Below, in pieces: positions 49,779 to 58,586 of a stretch of 64,000 nt of DNA. Source of the DNA: NCEH01 sp043195095 (GTDB lineage: Bacteria; Pseudomonadota; Alphaproteobacteria; Rhizobiales; Xanthobacteraceae); assembly GCF_043195095.1 (NCBI RefSeq), contig NZ_JBAFWN010000010.1. One strand, given 5' to 3'. The notes under the pieces were generated by a model. That model was given only the letters and a program-made list of their open reading frames with translations. It was not told where the DNA came from and ran no database searches. Made by a program: the position numbers and the translations under genes. Position 1 is the stretch's first letter. The number at the start of each line of letters is the position of its first letter.

Positions 49779-50438
49779 TCAGGTCCTTGGGTCGAGAAGG
49801 AAGGCGCCGGCTTTCACCTGGGCCTCGAAATGGTCGAGCGCGGCGGCGAGCCGCTCGTCGATCACGTGCAGATATTCCGTCCAATCCTCGTAGCGGGACA
49901 GTTCGGAGCGCCCGTCGCTGATGCCGCGCAGGCCCACCAGCGGCACGCCGAACCGCTGGGCGGCGCGCAGCACCGCGAAGGTCTCCATGTCCACCATGTC
50001 GCAGGAAATGGCATCATAGGCCGCGCCGGAAATGATGGCGCCGCCGGTGGAGAGCGAGGCCGCCGCGATGCCGGGAATCTGGTGAGGGATCTCCACCAGG
50101 GCCGGCAGGTCGAGGAACGGCGTGCGCCCCTTCTCGAAGCCGAGCGGGGAGGCGTCCATGTCGCGATAGGCCAGATGCGATACCTGATAGATGCCGGCAT
50201 GCTCCAGCGCGCGCGCCCCGGCCGAGCCGAGCGTGAACACGAGGTCGGGCAAAGCGTCGGCGGCGGCGAGGTGGGCGAGCGCATGGGTGGTCGCCATCGC
50301 CGCTTCCACCGGCCCGACGCCGGTGATCAGGGGATCAATGCGCGCGCGCAGATGCGGCCCGTATTCCATCTGCGTCGCCATGACGAACAGGATGTCGAGA
50401 TCGCCGACGGCACGGACATGGCGGGACGGGTCTTCCAT
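49779..50438 (-). CDS. mtnN: 5'-methylthioadenosine/S-adenosylhomocysteine nucleosidase
   Basis: The protein of about 219 residues has the nucleoside phosphorylase fold: DLDILFVMATQMEYGPHLRA (start), ITGVGPVEAAMATTHALAHL (purine loop), LVFTLGSAGARALEHAGIYQ and VDMETFAVLRAAQRFGVPLV, where MET and later ISDGRS hold the substrate Glu and catalytic Asp. Reaction: hydrolysis of MTA/SAH to adenine and the thioribose product. The ATG at 50438 is preferred over a GTG at 50471. It precedes rsmB by five bases. Confidence 0.8.
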   Translation of the reverse strand: MEDPSRHVRAVGDLDILFVMATQMEYGPHLRARIDPLITGVGPVEAAMATTHALAHLAAADALPDLVFTLGSAGARALEHAGIYQVSHLAYRDMDASPLGFEKGRTPFLDLPALVEIPHQIPGIAAASLSTGGAIISGAAYDAISCDMVDMETFAVLRAAQRFGVPLVGLRGISDGRSELSRYEDWTEYLHVIDERLAAALDHFEAQVKAGAFLLDPRT

Positions 50439-50512
50439 CGCAGGGCAATCCAGGAAATGCGTGAGCCGCACTCCTCGGCTGGCGCGGCGGTCCTGTCAAT
50501 CACCCGCGCGCC

Positions 50513-50935
50513 TCACACATTGAGGAGGATGGCCAGAGCGAACAGAACCCACATGATCGCGAGCGCGATGGCGCCCACCGCATAAGCGGCAAAGCGGGTG
50601 GTCAGCTGATTTGCGGTCGTGAACACCAGCGCATGGACGATGCGGGAGATCACGAACACCCAGGCGAGGATGACGAACACGATGTCCGCCTTGCGCGTGA
50701 ACAGCGCCAGCACGGTAATCACGTAAAACAGGACCGGCAGCTCGAACTGGTTCGAGAATGCGTTGGCGAAGCGCTGGGCCCGCGGGGGATAGGCGCTTGT
50801 GTCCTCGGCAGCGGTGGCGCGGGAGACCTCGCCGCTGGAGAGGGCGCGCATGCGCACCGGCAGCAGCGCGAACATCAGAAGCAAGGTGAGGCCCACTTCC
50901 ACGAACAGGGGCAGCAGGATCATGGCGACGGTCAT
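50513..50935 (-). CDS. MAPEG-family membrane protein
   Basis: The 140-residue protein has four membrane segments and the MAPEG pattern: RAQRFANAFSNQFELPVLFY (the NQFE motif), VFVILAWVFVISRIVHALVF and AAYAVGAIALAIMWVLFALA. Bacterial members are inner-membrane proteins often linked to glutathione or lipid peroxides, but no activity can be assumed. I start at ATG 50935; earlier codons overlap the opposite-strand gene. Confidence 0.85.
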   Translation of the reverse strand: MTVAMILLPLFVEVGLTLLLMFALLPVRMRALSSGEVSRATAAEDTSAYPPRAQRFANAFSNQFELPVLFYVITVLALFTRKADIVFVILAWVFVISRIVHALVFTTANQLTTRFAAYAVGAIALAIMWVLFALAILLNV

Positions 50936-51053
50936 GGATGGGCCTTTCGCGTGCGTGCGGCGGGGGGACGCCGATTGCGCCCCCATTGCGCCGCTCATGG
51001 TGAGGAACCTCGAGCACGGCTGCACGTTCCATCCTTGAACAGGAAACACAGCC

Positions 51054-51671
51054 ATGACCGCCACCTCTTCCTTCTCGCAGCCCTCGAAATTGCCCGACCC
51101 CCGCCAGGTGGAGCGCGGCCGTGCCCCGCGCCCGTTCTTCACGCGCCTGGCGCAGGAGGTTTCGCGCTATGCCGGCAAGCCCGCCACCTTCGTATGCGCG
51201 GTCGCCATCATCCTCATCTGGGGCGCCACCGGGCCGCTGTTCGGCTACAATGATACTTGGCAGCTCATCATCAACACCTCCACCACCATCGTCACCTTCC
51301 TGATGGTGTTCCTGATCCAGAATAGCCAGAACCGCGACACCGCCGCGCTCCAGATCAAGCTCGACGAACTGATCGCGCGCACCGAGGGGCCGCGCAACGC
51401 GCTGCTGGATCTGGAGGACCTGGACGAGACGACGCTCGAAAAGCTGCGGATGGAATATGCGCTTCTCGCCGATCGTGCGCGGGAAGAGGGCAAGGGGCAG
51501 GGCGGAGCGCGCGATCCCGGAGCGGTCGCGTCCGAGACCGCGCCGGTCAAGACCGCCGAGAAGGGCGCAGCCGGATGCGCGCCGGACGCGGCTTCATCGC
51601 CCGGGCCGTGCGACGGTGGCCGCCAGGTGGCTGCGGCGGATTGCCCCGATCTTCCGGGCCGCGCCGCCTGA
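51054..51671 (+). CDS. Low-affinity iron permease family protein
   Basis: The 205-residue protein has two membrane segments (PATFVCAVAIILIWGATGPL, IVTFLMVFLIQNSQNRDTAA) with the conserved NDTWQLIINTSTTIVTF and LIQNSQNRDTAALQIKLDEL motifs of the Fet4-like family. The C-terminal 60 residues are Ala/Gly/Pro-rich and probably disordered. Iron transport by bacterial members is not proven. It is divergent from the MAPEG gene. Confidence 0.87.
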   Translation: MTATSSFSQPSKLPDPRQVERGRAPRPFFTRLAQEVSRYAGKPATFVCAVAIILIWGATGPLFGYNDTWQLIINTSTTIVTFLMVFLIQNSQNRDTAALQIKLDELIARTEGPRNALLDLEDLDETTLEKLRMEYALLADRAREEGKGQGGARDPGAVASETAPVKTAEKGAAGCAPDAASSPGPCDGGRQVAAADCPDLPGRAA

Positions 51672-51795
51672 TCCCGCGCATCTTGCGCCGCGCCGGGGCA
51701 GGCGCCCGCGGCGCGGCCACCTAGCCCCGGATGCCAAGGCGCGCTAGGCAGGGAGCGGAACGCGCCAGGCGAAGGGCGCGGGGAGATTGGGATCC

Positions 51796-52326
51796 ATGCC
51801 GCTGTATTCCCTGGACGGGGTCGGCCCGGACGTGCCGGCCACGGGCCGCTATTGGATCGCGCCCGACGCCACCCTGATCGGCCGCGTGATCGTCTCGGAG
51901 GAGGCGAGCGTGTGGTTCGGCGCGGTGCTCCGGGGCGATAACGAGCCAATTTTCATCGGCCACGGCACGAACATCCAGGAAAACTGCGTGCTCCACACGG
52001 ATCCGGGGTTTCCGCTGCATCTCGGCGCGGGCGTCACCGTCGGCCATATGGCGATCCTGCACGGGTGCACGGTCGGCGACGACAGCCTCATCGGCATGGG
52101 CGCGACCGTGCTGAACGGCGCGCGGATCGGGCGCAATTCACTGGTAGGCAGCAATGCCTTGGTGACCGAGGGCAAAGAATTTCCCGACAATTCCCTCATC
52201 GTCGGCACGCCGGCGCGGGTGGTCCGCGAATTGGATGACGGGGCGATTGCCGCACTCAAGGGCGCGGCGCAACGCTATCGGGCCAATTGGAAGCGCTTCG
52301 CCGGCGGTCTCAAGCGGATCGACTAA
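51796..52326 (+). CDS. Gamma carbonic anhydrase-like protein
   Basis: The 176-residue protein forms a left-handed parallel beta-helix of hexapeptide repeats: IAPDATLIGRVIVSEEASVW, NIQENCVLHTDPGFPLHLGA and VTVGHMAILHGCTVGDDSLI carry the three zinc His, as in YrdA/CaiE/Cam proteins. Carbonic anhydrase activity is possible but not certain for this subfamily. ATG 51796 is chosen; a TTG at 51787 also fits. Confidence 0.88.
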   Translation: MPLYSLDGVGPDVPATGRYWIAPDATLIGRVIVSEEASVWFGAVLRGDNEPIFIGHGTNIQENCVLHTDPGFPLHLGAGVTVGHMAILHGCTVGDDSLIGMGATVLNGARIGRNSLVGSNALVTEGKEFPDNSLIVGTPARVVRELDDGAIAALKGAAQRYRANWKRFAGGLKRID

Positions 52327-52387
52327 GGACCCGCGCGCCCAAGGGAACGGGTGCGGCACACAGAGAGCGGAGGTGGGGTGGAGGCGT

Positions 52388-53041
52388 TCAGCGCCCGCCG
52401 CCGACGACCGGGGGAGAGCGCGTGTCGCCCAGCGAGACCCACAGCGTGGGATCGCCCTGCGACTGGCGCTTCACATAGCGATAGCCGGTCTCCTGCCAGG
52501 GAAGGATCTGGTTTTCCTGGTTGTCGAGGATCACGTCGCCCCGGTCGGTGACGACGGTGAGCACGGCGTGGCCGTCGCCTTCCTTGTCGCGCACCACGGT
52601 GATGAGCAGAACCGAGGCCGGCCAGCCGAGGTTGATCAGCGCGCGGCGCTTGGCCAGCACGTAATCCTCGCAATCGCCCTTGCCGTCGTCCGGATAGGCC
52701 CAGCGCTCCAGCTCGCCATAATGATCCATGTCGGTCATTGGGGTGATGGAGGTGTTGAAGCTGCGGTTGACCTGATCGAGCGTGGAGAGATGCGGCGCAT
52801 CGAGCGGGACTTGCGGAATGAGATCGCCCTCGGCGACGCAATCCGCCTTGTTCTCTGCGCAGAAGCGCACATAGCCGATGGGAGCGGAGGTGCCCCCCAC
52901 GGCCTGGAGGTGCGGCACCAGGACCGGCGAGAGGCTCGCCACCCGCCGGTCGCCGGCCATCGCGTTCCCGGCGCCCGCCATCAGCAGGGCCGCCAGCAGA
53001 AGCTTTTTCGCAAGGTGAAACTTCGCAAGGTGAAACGGCAT
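52388..53041 (-). CDS. Transglutaminase-like cysteine peptidase (BTLCP)
   Basis: The 217-residue secreted protein has a signal peptide (LLLAALLMAGAGNAMAGDRR) and the bacterial transglutaminase-like triad: Cys in DDGKGDCEDYVLAKRRALIN, His in EGDGHAVLTVVTDRGD and Asp in VILDNQENQILPWQET. This family (DUF920/LapG-like) is common in Hyphomicrobiales and acts in the periplasm; the substrate is unknown. No cyclic-di-GMP partner gene is adjacent. Confidence 0.85.
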   Translation of the reverse strand: MPFHLAKFHLAKKLLLAALLMAGAGNAMAGDRRVASLSPVLVPHLQAVGGTSAPIGYVRFCAENKADCVAEGDLIPQVPLDAPHLSTLDQVNRSFNTSITPMTDMDHYGELERWAYPDDGKGDCEDYVLAKRRALINLGWPASVLLITVVRDKEGDGHAVLTVVTDRGDVILDNQENQILPWQETGYRYVKRQSQGDPTLWVSLGDTRSPPVVGGGR

Positions 53042-53226
53042 GGCACGCAGTCGCGAGGGGTTAACAACTTCATAATGCCTGAGGTTCGCCGCATTCGCGC
53101 CGTCAACCTTTCATTAACCTTAATGGGCGTTAACGACCTTGGCCAGTGGGGGCGTGGGGCGCGCGAAAGCGCGGATACACGCGCTTTTTCCTTGCTGCGG
53201 ACCGCGCCCACCCTTATGTGCGGGAC

Positions 53227-53976
53227 GTGCTCGACCTCAGCGATCCACGCCGCCCGCCCCGCGAGCCGGTGTTCAACATTCCCGGAATTGTGGCGCTGCT
53301 GGCCCTGGTCATGGCGGCGATCACGGTTGCGCGCGAATTCCTGCTGGACGAGCAGTCCAACGTCCTGCTGCTCGCCTATTTCGCCTTCATCCCGGCGCGC
53401 TATGACGCCACGTTCGCGCTGCCCGGCGGCCTCGGGGCGGATATCTGGACGTTCGTGAGCTATGCCTTTTTGCACGCCAATTTCGTGCACCTCGGCGTCA
53501 ATCTCGTCTGGATGCTGGCGTTCGCGACGCCCGTCGCGCGGCGCTTCGGCACGCCGCGCTTCCTCGCCTTCGTGGTGGTCACGGCGGCCGCCGGCGCGCT
53601 TGCCCATCTCATCGCCTATCCCGACGCCATGGTGCCGATGATCGGCGCTTCGGCCGTGGTGTCAGGCGCCATGGCGGCGGCGGTGCGCTTTGCCTTCTCA
53701 CCCGGCGGCGCGCTCGGCCGTCCGGTGCGCGGCGCGCCCGAGCATCCGCCGGCCGCCTCGCTGCTCGGTGCGTTCCGCGAGCCGCGCGTGCTGACCTTCG
53801 TCGCGGTGTGGGTGGTGGTGAATTTCCTGTTCGGCGCCGCCATCACGCTGCCCGGCACGGAAGGGGCGGAGGTGGCTTGGCAGGCGCATATGGGAGGCTT
53901 CTTCGCGGGCCTGCTGCTGTTCCCGCTGTTCGATCCCATTCCCCGCGCGCCGGTGCCTTCCCACCCCCCGCGCTGA
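53227..53976 (+). CDS. Rhomboid-family intramembrane serine protease
   Basis: The protein of about 249 residues has six or seven membrane segments. WTFVSYAFLHANFVHLGVNL contains the conserved His/Asn pair, VPMIGASAVVSGAMAAAVRF the GxS nucleophile motif (GAS), and AWQAHMGGFFAGLLLFPLFD the catalytic His. It should cleave membrane proteins in the inner membrane. The GTG at 53227 is preferred because REPVFNIPGIVALLALV is the usual N-terminal block; an earlier GTG at 53146 is possible. Confidence 0.83.
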   Translation: MLDLSDPRRPPREPVFNIPGIVALLALVMAAITVAREFLLDEQSNVLLLAYFAFIPARYDATFALPGGLGADIWTFVSYAFLHANFVHLGVNLVWMLAFATPVARRFGTPRFLAFVVVTAAAGALAHLIAYPDAMVPMIGASAVVSGAMAAAVRFAFSPGGALGRPVRGAPEHPPAASLLGAFREPRVLTFVAVWVVVNFLFGAAITLPGTEGAEVAWQAHMGGFFAGLLLFPLFDPIPRAPVPSHPPR

Positions 53977-54125
53977 GGGCCGTGCTGAAATACCAGTCAA
54001 ACCTCGGGACGCGCCGTCAAGCGGGGTTGCGGAACGCGCGATCGCGGATGATCATTCCCTCAAGGCAATACCGGTGAGCGTCAATAACGCCGGATCCGCC
54101 TCTCACTAGGGAATGGAGGTCAGCC

Positions 54126-54557
54126 ATGACCGTAGGCATTATTCTTCAACGCAAGACATCGGGCCTCGTCACCATCTCGCCGGAGGCTTCGCTCACGGAG
54201 GCGGTGCAGAGCCTGTCGCAGAATCGCATCGGCGCCATCGTCGCCACGGGCCCGGACGGGCGCCTGGAAGGCATTCTTTCCGAGCGCGACGTGGTGCGCA
54301 TCCTTGGCGAGCGGGGGCCGGACGTGCTGTCCCAGCCAGTCTCCTCGGTGATGACGCGCGCGGTCGTGACCTGCACCGCCGACGAGACCGTTCCCGCCAT
54401 CATGGAGCGTATGACGCGCGGGCGCTTCCGCCACGTGCCGGTGGTGTCGGGCAACACGCTCGTGGGCATCATCTCGATCGGCGACGTGGTGAAATATCGC
54501 GTCGAGGAGATGGAGCGCGAGAGCGCGGAACTGCGCGACTACATCATGACCGCGTGA
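54126..54557 (+). CDS. Two-CBS-domain protein
   Basis: The 143-residue protein is a tandem CBS pair: VTISPEASLTEAVQSLSQNR with GRLEGILSERDVVRIL, and VVTCTADETVPAIMERMTRG with RFRHVPVVSGNTLVGIISIG followed by DVVKYRVEEMERES. Stand-alone CBS pairs bind adenine nucleotides and regulate partners. GGAGG precedes the ATG. No partner can be identified from the neighbours. Confidence 0.9.
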   Translation: MTVGIILQRKTSGLVTISPEASLTEAVQSLSQNRIGAIVATGPDGRLEGILSERDVVRILGERGPDVLSQPVSSVMTRAVVTCTADETVPAIMERMTRGRFRHVPVVSGNTLVGIISIGDVVKYRVEEMERESAELRDYIMTA

Positions 54558-54642
54558 CGCGCGAAGGTCGGGGCGGGCGCCCCGACCGCATTCGCGGCGG
54601 GCCCGTCCCACCGGGCGCGCCGCGAGGCCTGTTCCAGCAGCC

Positions 54643-55701
54643 CTATTTCAGGGCTTCCATCGCGCTGTGCACGTCGTCCACGATCCGTTCCACGGCCTCG
54701 CGCCCGGCGGCGATGGCTTCTTCCGCGCGATGAAAATCGAACAGGCCGATCTTGGCGAGCTTGGGCGAGACCGTGACGTCCGGCGGATCACCGGCAAGGC
54801 GTGAGCGCGCGATGCGGTCCTGGGTGATGTTGAAGGCGTCGATCATCACCGCCGAGATTCCGCGCGGCCCCTCGCTCGGCCCCGAGAGGAATTGCCGGCG
54901 CAGCATGCGGTCCGGCCGCAGCATGCGCGAAAGCCCTTCCTTCTTGTGCTCCACCACCACGTCCGCCACCTCCGCGATGGCGCTGCCATGGTCCTGGATC
55001 ACGGTGCCGCGTCCGAAGATCTCGGAATTGAGATTGACCGCGATCACGATCCGCCCGCCGAGCGCGCGGGCCGCCGACACCGGCACCGGATTGACCAGCG
55101 TGCCGTCCATCAGCCAGCGCCCGCCCACCTTGGCCGGGGTGAAGATGCCCGGCAGGCAATAGCTGGCGTGGATCGCTTCCACCAGTTCGCCGCGGGTCAG
55201 CCAGATCTCATGGCCGGTGCCGAGTTCGGTGGCGATGCATCCGAACACCACCGGCAAATCCTCGATGGTGAGATCGCCGAGTTCCAGGCGCATGCGCTCC
55301 ATCAGACGGCGCCCCGCGATCAGGCCGGCCGCGCCCAGGGAGAGATCGAGAAAGCCGAGCACGTTGCGTTTGTTGAGGCTGCGCGCCCAATCTTCCAGCG
55401 CGTCGAGCTTGCCGGCGGCCCAGATGCCGCCGACCACCGCGCCGATGGAGGTGCCGGCGATTACGCTCGGGCGAATGCCGTGGGCTTCCAGAGCCCGCAT
55501 GACGCCGATATGGGCAAAGCCGCGCGCCGCGCCGCCGCCCAGCGCCAGGGCGATCTTCGGCCCGCCCTTGCGGCCGGCCTTCCATGGCGGCTCGACCTCG
55601 CTCTGGGCCTCCAGGGCGGGCGCGACCTCGGGACGTGGATCGGCCTCGCTTTCGCCTGGGGCTTCGTCGGTGCGAGTGCGGCGGGTAAAACCTTGAAACA
55701 T
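54643..55701 (-). CDS. Patatin-like phospholipase
   Basis: The 352-residue protein has the patatin motifs: KIALALGGGAARGFAHIGVM (oxyanion loop), VIAGTSIGAVVGGIWAAGK with the GxSxG nucleophile, and WLMDGTLVNPVPVSAARALG with the catalytic Asp (DG). The first 50 residues are charged and disordered. Similar to RssA/YchK-type patatins. Membrane-lipid hydrolysis is likely but untested. It is convergent with the CBS gene. Confidence 0.9.
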   Translation of the reverse strand: MFQGFTRRTRTDEAPGESEADPRPEVAPALEAQSEVEPPWKAGRKGGPKIALALGGGAARGFAHIGVMRALEAHGIRPSVIAGTSIGAVVGGIWAAGKLDALEDWARSLNKRNVLGFLDLSLGAAGLIAGRRLMERMRLELGDLTIEDLPVVFGCIATELGTGHEIWLTRGELVEAIHASYCLPGIFTPAKVGGRWLMDGTLVNPVPVSAARALGGRIVIAVNLNSEIFGRGTVIQDHGSAIAEVADVVVEHKKEGLSRMLRPDRMLRRQFLSGPSEGPRGISAVMIDAFNITQDRIARSRLAGDPPDVTVSPKLAKIGLFDFHRAEEAIAAGREAVERIVDDVHSAMEALK

Positions 55702-55844
55702 GCGCGACCTCCGACCGGCCGGCGTGCCGGTGGCAAGCTCCGGGACTCAAACCCTTCTAACGGAGTTTGATGTCCGAAGCGTGGCTTTGCCACGGTGCGC
55801 CCTGGGGCTGGCGTGAGGCTGCGCCCGCGCCGTCCAACAAATCC

Positions 55845-56330
55845 TTAATCGTGGGAATGGCCGGAATGGTCGCCATAGACCGCCTTCGGATCGAAACGCG
55901 GCTCATCGCCGGTGAATTCCAGGGCCGTGGCGGCCGAAGCTTTGCCGCCGATGGGCACGCGGCGATAGAAGCAGGAGCGGCGGCCGGTGTGGCAGGCGGC
56001 ACCCGTGCCGCCCATCTCGACTTTCAGCAGCACCGCGTCCTGGTCGCAATCCACGCGGATCTCCAGCACCTTCTGGGTGTGGCCGGAGCTTTCGCCCTTC
56101 TTCCACAACTTGCGGCGGGAGCGGCTGTAATAATGCGCCTCGCCGGTCTCGATGGTGAGGGCGAGCGCTTCTTCGTTCATGAAGGCGAGCATCAGCACCT
56201 CGTTCGTCACCGCGTCCACGGCGATGCAGGTGACGAGGCCGTTGGCATCGAAGCGCGGGGTCAGGCGCGTGCCTTCCTCAAGCTCGGCCGTGCCGGCGCT
56301 GGCCGCGAAGACGGGGGTCTGAAGGCTCAT
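55845..56330 (-). CDS. hisI: Phosphoribosyl-AMP cyclohydrolase
   Basis: The 161-residue enzyme shows the HisI motifs: LVTCIAVDAVTNEVLMLAFM, ALTIETGEAHYYSRSRRKLW, KKGESSGHTQKVLEIRVDCD and QDAVLLKVEMGGTGAACHTG followed by RRSCFYRR, with metal-binding Asp/Cys residues. It opens the adenine ring of PR-AMP in histidine synthesis. It is separate from HisE. It lies 46 bases after folE in the same direction. Confidence 0.95.
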   Translation of the reverse strand: MSLQTPVFAASAGTAELEEGTRLTPRFDANGLVTCIAVDAVTNEVLMLAFMNEEALALTIETGEAHYYSRSRRKLWKKGESSGHTQKVLEIRVDCDQDAVLLKVEMGGTGAACHTGRRSCFYRRVPIGGKASAATALEFTGDEPRFDPKAVYGDHSGHSHD

Positions 56331-56376
56331 GAAAACTCCAAGGGGCCGGCGCCGCCACGGACGCGGGCCCAGCTGC

Positions 56377-57090
56377 TCAGCCCTTGGCGCGCACCAAAGT
56401 GATGAAGCGCACCTGCTCGGCCGGATCGTCGCGGAACGCACCGGTGAACTGGCTGGTGATGGTGGAGACGCCCGCCTTGGTGATGCCGCGCATGGCCATG
56501 CACATGTGCTCGGCCTCGATCATCACGGCCACACCGCGCGGCTTTAGCGTCTCGTCCAGGGCGGAGATGATCTGCGAGGTCAGATGCTCCTGCGTCTGCA
56601 GGCGCTTGGCGTAAATGTCCACCACCCGCGCGATCTTGGAGAGGCCGACCACCCGCTCCACCGGGAAATAGGCGACATGCGCCTTGCCCACGAACGGCAC
56701 CATGTGGTGCTCGCAATGGGAATAGAAGGGAATGTCCCGCACCAGGACGAAATCGTCGAAATTGCCGATTTCGCCGAACGTGCGGTCAAGCGCCTCGGCC
56801 GCGTCGTGGCGGTAGCCGGAGAACAATTCCCCATAGGCCTTCACGACGCGATGGGGGGTTTCGAGCAGGCCCTCGCGGTCCGGATCCTCGCCGATATAGG
56901 CGAGCAGGGTGCGCACCGCCGCTTCCGCCTCGCGCTTGGACGGGCGCGCGGGATCATGCACCTCGTCCGCCGCCGCGTCCTGCGGAGCGTCGTCGTGCCG
57001 CTTGGCCTGCGCCTGGAGATGCTTCACATGCTTGCGGGCCTTGGCCTCGTTCTCGGCCTGCGCCCGCAACAATTTGACAACCGCGTCCAT
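56377..57090 (-). CDS. folE: GTP cyclohydrolase I
   Basis: The 237-residue enzyme has an alphaproteobacterial N-terminal extension and the GCH-I core: AVRTLLAYIGEDPDREGLLE, DIPFYSHCEHHMVPFVGKAH (zinc Cys/His), VVGLSKIARVVDIYAKRLQT, QEHLTSQIISALDETLKPRG and IEAEHMCMAMRGITKAGVST. It converts GTP to dihydroneopterin triphosphate. The ATG at 57090 is chosen; the upstream open frame crosses the divergent promoter region. It forms a pair with hisI. Confidence 0.95.
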   Translation of the reverse strand: MDAVVKLLRAQAENEAKARKHVKHLQAQAKRHDDAPQDAAADEVHDPARPSKREAEAAVRTLLAYIGEDPDREGLLETPHRVVKAYGELFSGYRHDAAEALDRTFGEIGNFDDFVLVRDIPFYSHCEHHMVPFVGKAHVAYFPVERVVGLSKIARVVDIYAKRLQTQEHLTSQIISALDETLKPRGVAVMIEAEHMCMAMRGITKAGVSTITSQFTGAFRDDPAEQVRFITLVRAKG

Positions 57091-57445
57091 ACCCAACTCC
57101 GTTCGACCCGCCGCGGACCAAGTCCGGGCGAGAGTGTCACCGGTGTCGGCTACGCATGCGCGGACCCTCACTTTCCGCGCCCCACCGGAAGCCCCGGCGG
57201 CGGCCTTGCCGTCCGTTCGCGCGAAGTGCCGCCGGCGGGAGGCTGCTCCCGAGGGCGTATGCTTCGCAATCAGGCGCCGACGTCTTCCGCCGCGCCGCAC
57301 ATGGACTATATAAGACGGCGAACAGGCAACGCAAAGTGCGCTTTTGCTTGAGCGTGCCGCGCAAACCGCATGGCAGCGCCCCTTCACGGGCTGGTGCCGG
57401 GCGGGCCGGATGATGACGCCGCCATGGGGCGGCCGGGATCGCACG
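57091..57445. other. Divergent intergenic region of folE and the NifU-like gene
   Basis: These 355 bases hold no supported gene. Promoters for both flanking genes must lie here; an A-T-rich patch, GGACTATATAAG, is at 57302-57313. I see no clear operator or riboswitch. Confidence 0.4.
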
Positions 57446-57913
57446 ATGATCAACGACGTCTATAATACCCGTATCCTCGGCTATGCGGCCGATATCCCCC
57501 GCATCGGCCGGCTGGACCATCCCCAGGCCAGCGCGACCGCCCATTCGCGGCTGTGTGGCTCGACCGTGACCGTGGATGTGGCGCTCGAGGGCGACACGGT
57601 GAGCGATTTCGCCCACGAGGTGCGCGCCTGCGCGCTCGGCCAGGCGTCTTCCTCCATCATGGCGCGCCACGTGGTGGGTTCGAGCGTCGCCGAATTGCGG
57701 GCGCTGCGCGAGACCATGCGCAAGATGCTCAAGGAGAACGGCCCTCCGCCCTCCGGCCGCTGGGCCGAGCTGGAAGTGCTGGAGCCGGTGCGCGACTACA
57801 AGGCACGCCACGCCTCGACCTTGCTCACCTTCGACGCGGTGGTAGATGCCATCGACCAGATCGAGGCCAAGGCCGGCGCCGCGCGCGAGGCACCGGCCAG
57901 CGCCGGCAGCTGA
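57446..57913 (+). CDS. NifU/IscU-like scaffold-fold protein
   Basis: The 155-residue protein has the NifU_N fold: MINDVYNTRILGYAADIPRI, HSRLCGSTVTVDVALEGDTV (first Cys) and DFAHEVRACALGQASSSIMA (second Cys). The third ligand Cys of IscU is replaced: VRDYKARHASTLLTFDAVV has His/Ala there. It therefore may bind a cluster differently or act as a partner protein. It is next to yidD, a common alphaproteobacterial pairing. Confidence 0.85.
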   Translation: MINDVYNTRILGYAADIPRIGRLDHPQASATAHSRLCGSTVTVDVALEGDTVSDFAHEVRACALGQASSSIMARHVVGSSVAELRALRETMRKMLKENGPPPSGRWAELEVLEPVRDYKARHASTLLTFDAVVDAIDQIEAKAGAAREAPASAGS

Positions 57914-58062
57914 ACGACGCCGGGCTCGCGATCCGGGATGCGCCGCGTTCTGGCACGCCGTGCGCGGATCTCGGACCGGGCGGCCTGCGCCGCTCGTTCG
58001 GCCGGCGCGCTGCAGGATAGGCCGGCCGGACTAAGGACAAGCAGGGCGAAAGTCGATCACCC

Positions 58063-58482
58063 ATGGCCATGAAACAGTCCTCGGATCGCGGCGGGCGGCT
58101 CGGCCTTCAAGAAACCCTCGCGTGGGGGCGGCGGCCGGGTAAGGTCGTGCGCGCGTCCCCCGCTGCCCGTATCGCGGCGGCCCTGTCCCGTGTGCCGCGC
58201 CTGATCTTGCGCGCGCCCATCCTGCTCTATCGCTATACGCTCTCCTCCTTCATGGGGCGGCAATGCCGCTATCTGCCCACCTGCTCGGAATATGCCGATG
58301 AGGCGATTTCCCGCCATGGCGCCTGGGCGGGCGGCTGGATGGGCGCGGCGCGGCTCTGCCGCTGCCATCCCTGGGGCGGCTCGGGGTTTGACCCGGTGCC
58401 CCAATGCCTGCCGGCCGATGGGCGCTGGCACCGGCCCTGGCGCTATGGGGTCTGGCGCCAGCCGCCGGATGAGCCGACCTGA
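58063..58482 (+). CDS. yidD: Membrane protein insertion efficiency factor YidD
   Basis: The 139-residue protein has the YidD core: LYRYTLSSFMGRQCRYLPTC followed by SEYADEAISRHGAWAGGWMG and RLCRCHPWGGSGFDPVP, with its conserved Cys and an amphipathic N-terminal helix. It assists YidC-mediated membrane insertion at the inner face of the membrane. The N-terminus is longer than in E. coli. Confidence 0.93.
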   Translation: MAMKQSSDRGGRLGLQETLAWGRRPGKVVRASPAARIAAALSRVPRLILRAPILLYRYTLSSFMGRQCRYLPTCSEYADEAISRHGAWAGGWMGAARLCRCHPWGGSGFDPVPQCLPADGRWHRPWRYGVWRQPPDEPT

Positions 58483-58586
58483 CGGGAAGGGCAGATGGGC
58501 GCGAGGGTATTTTGTTTCCGGTCACACCTGGGCTGCGCGGATGCGCTATGCCGCTTTCTCCATGCCTCGGTCGGGGGAGTCGCCCG

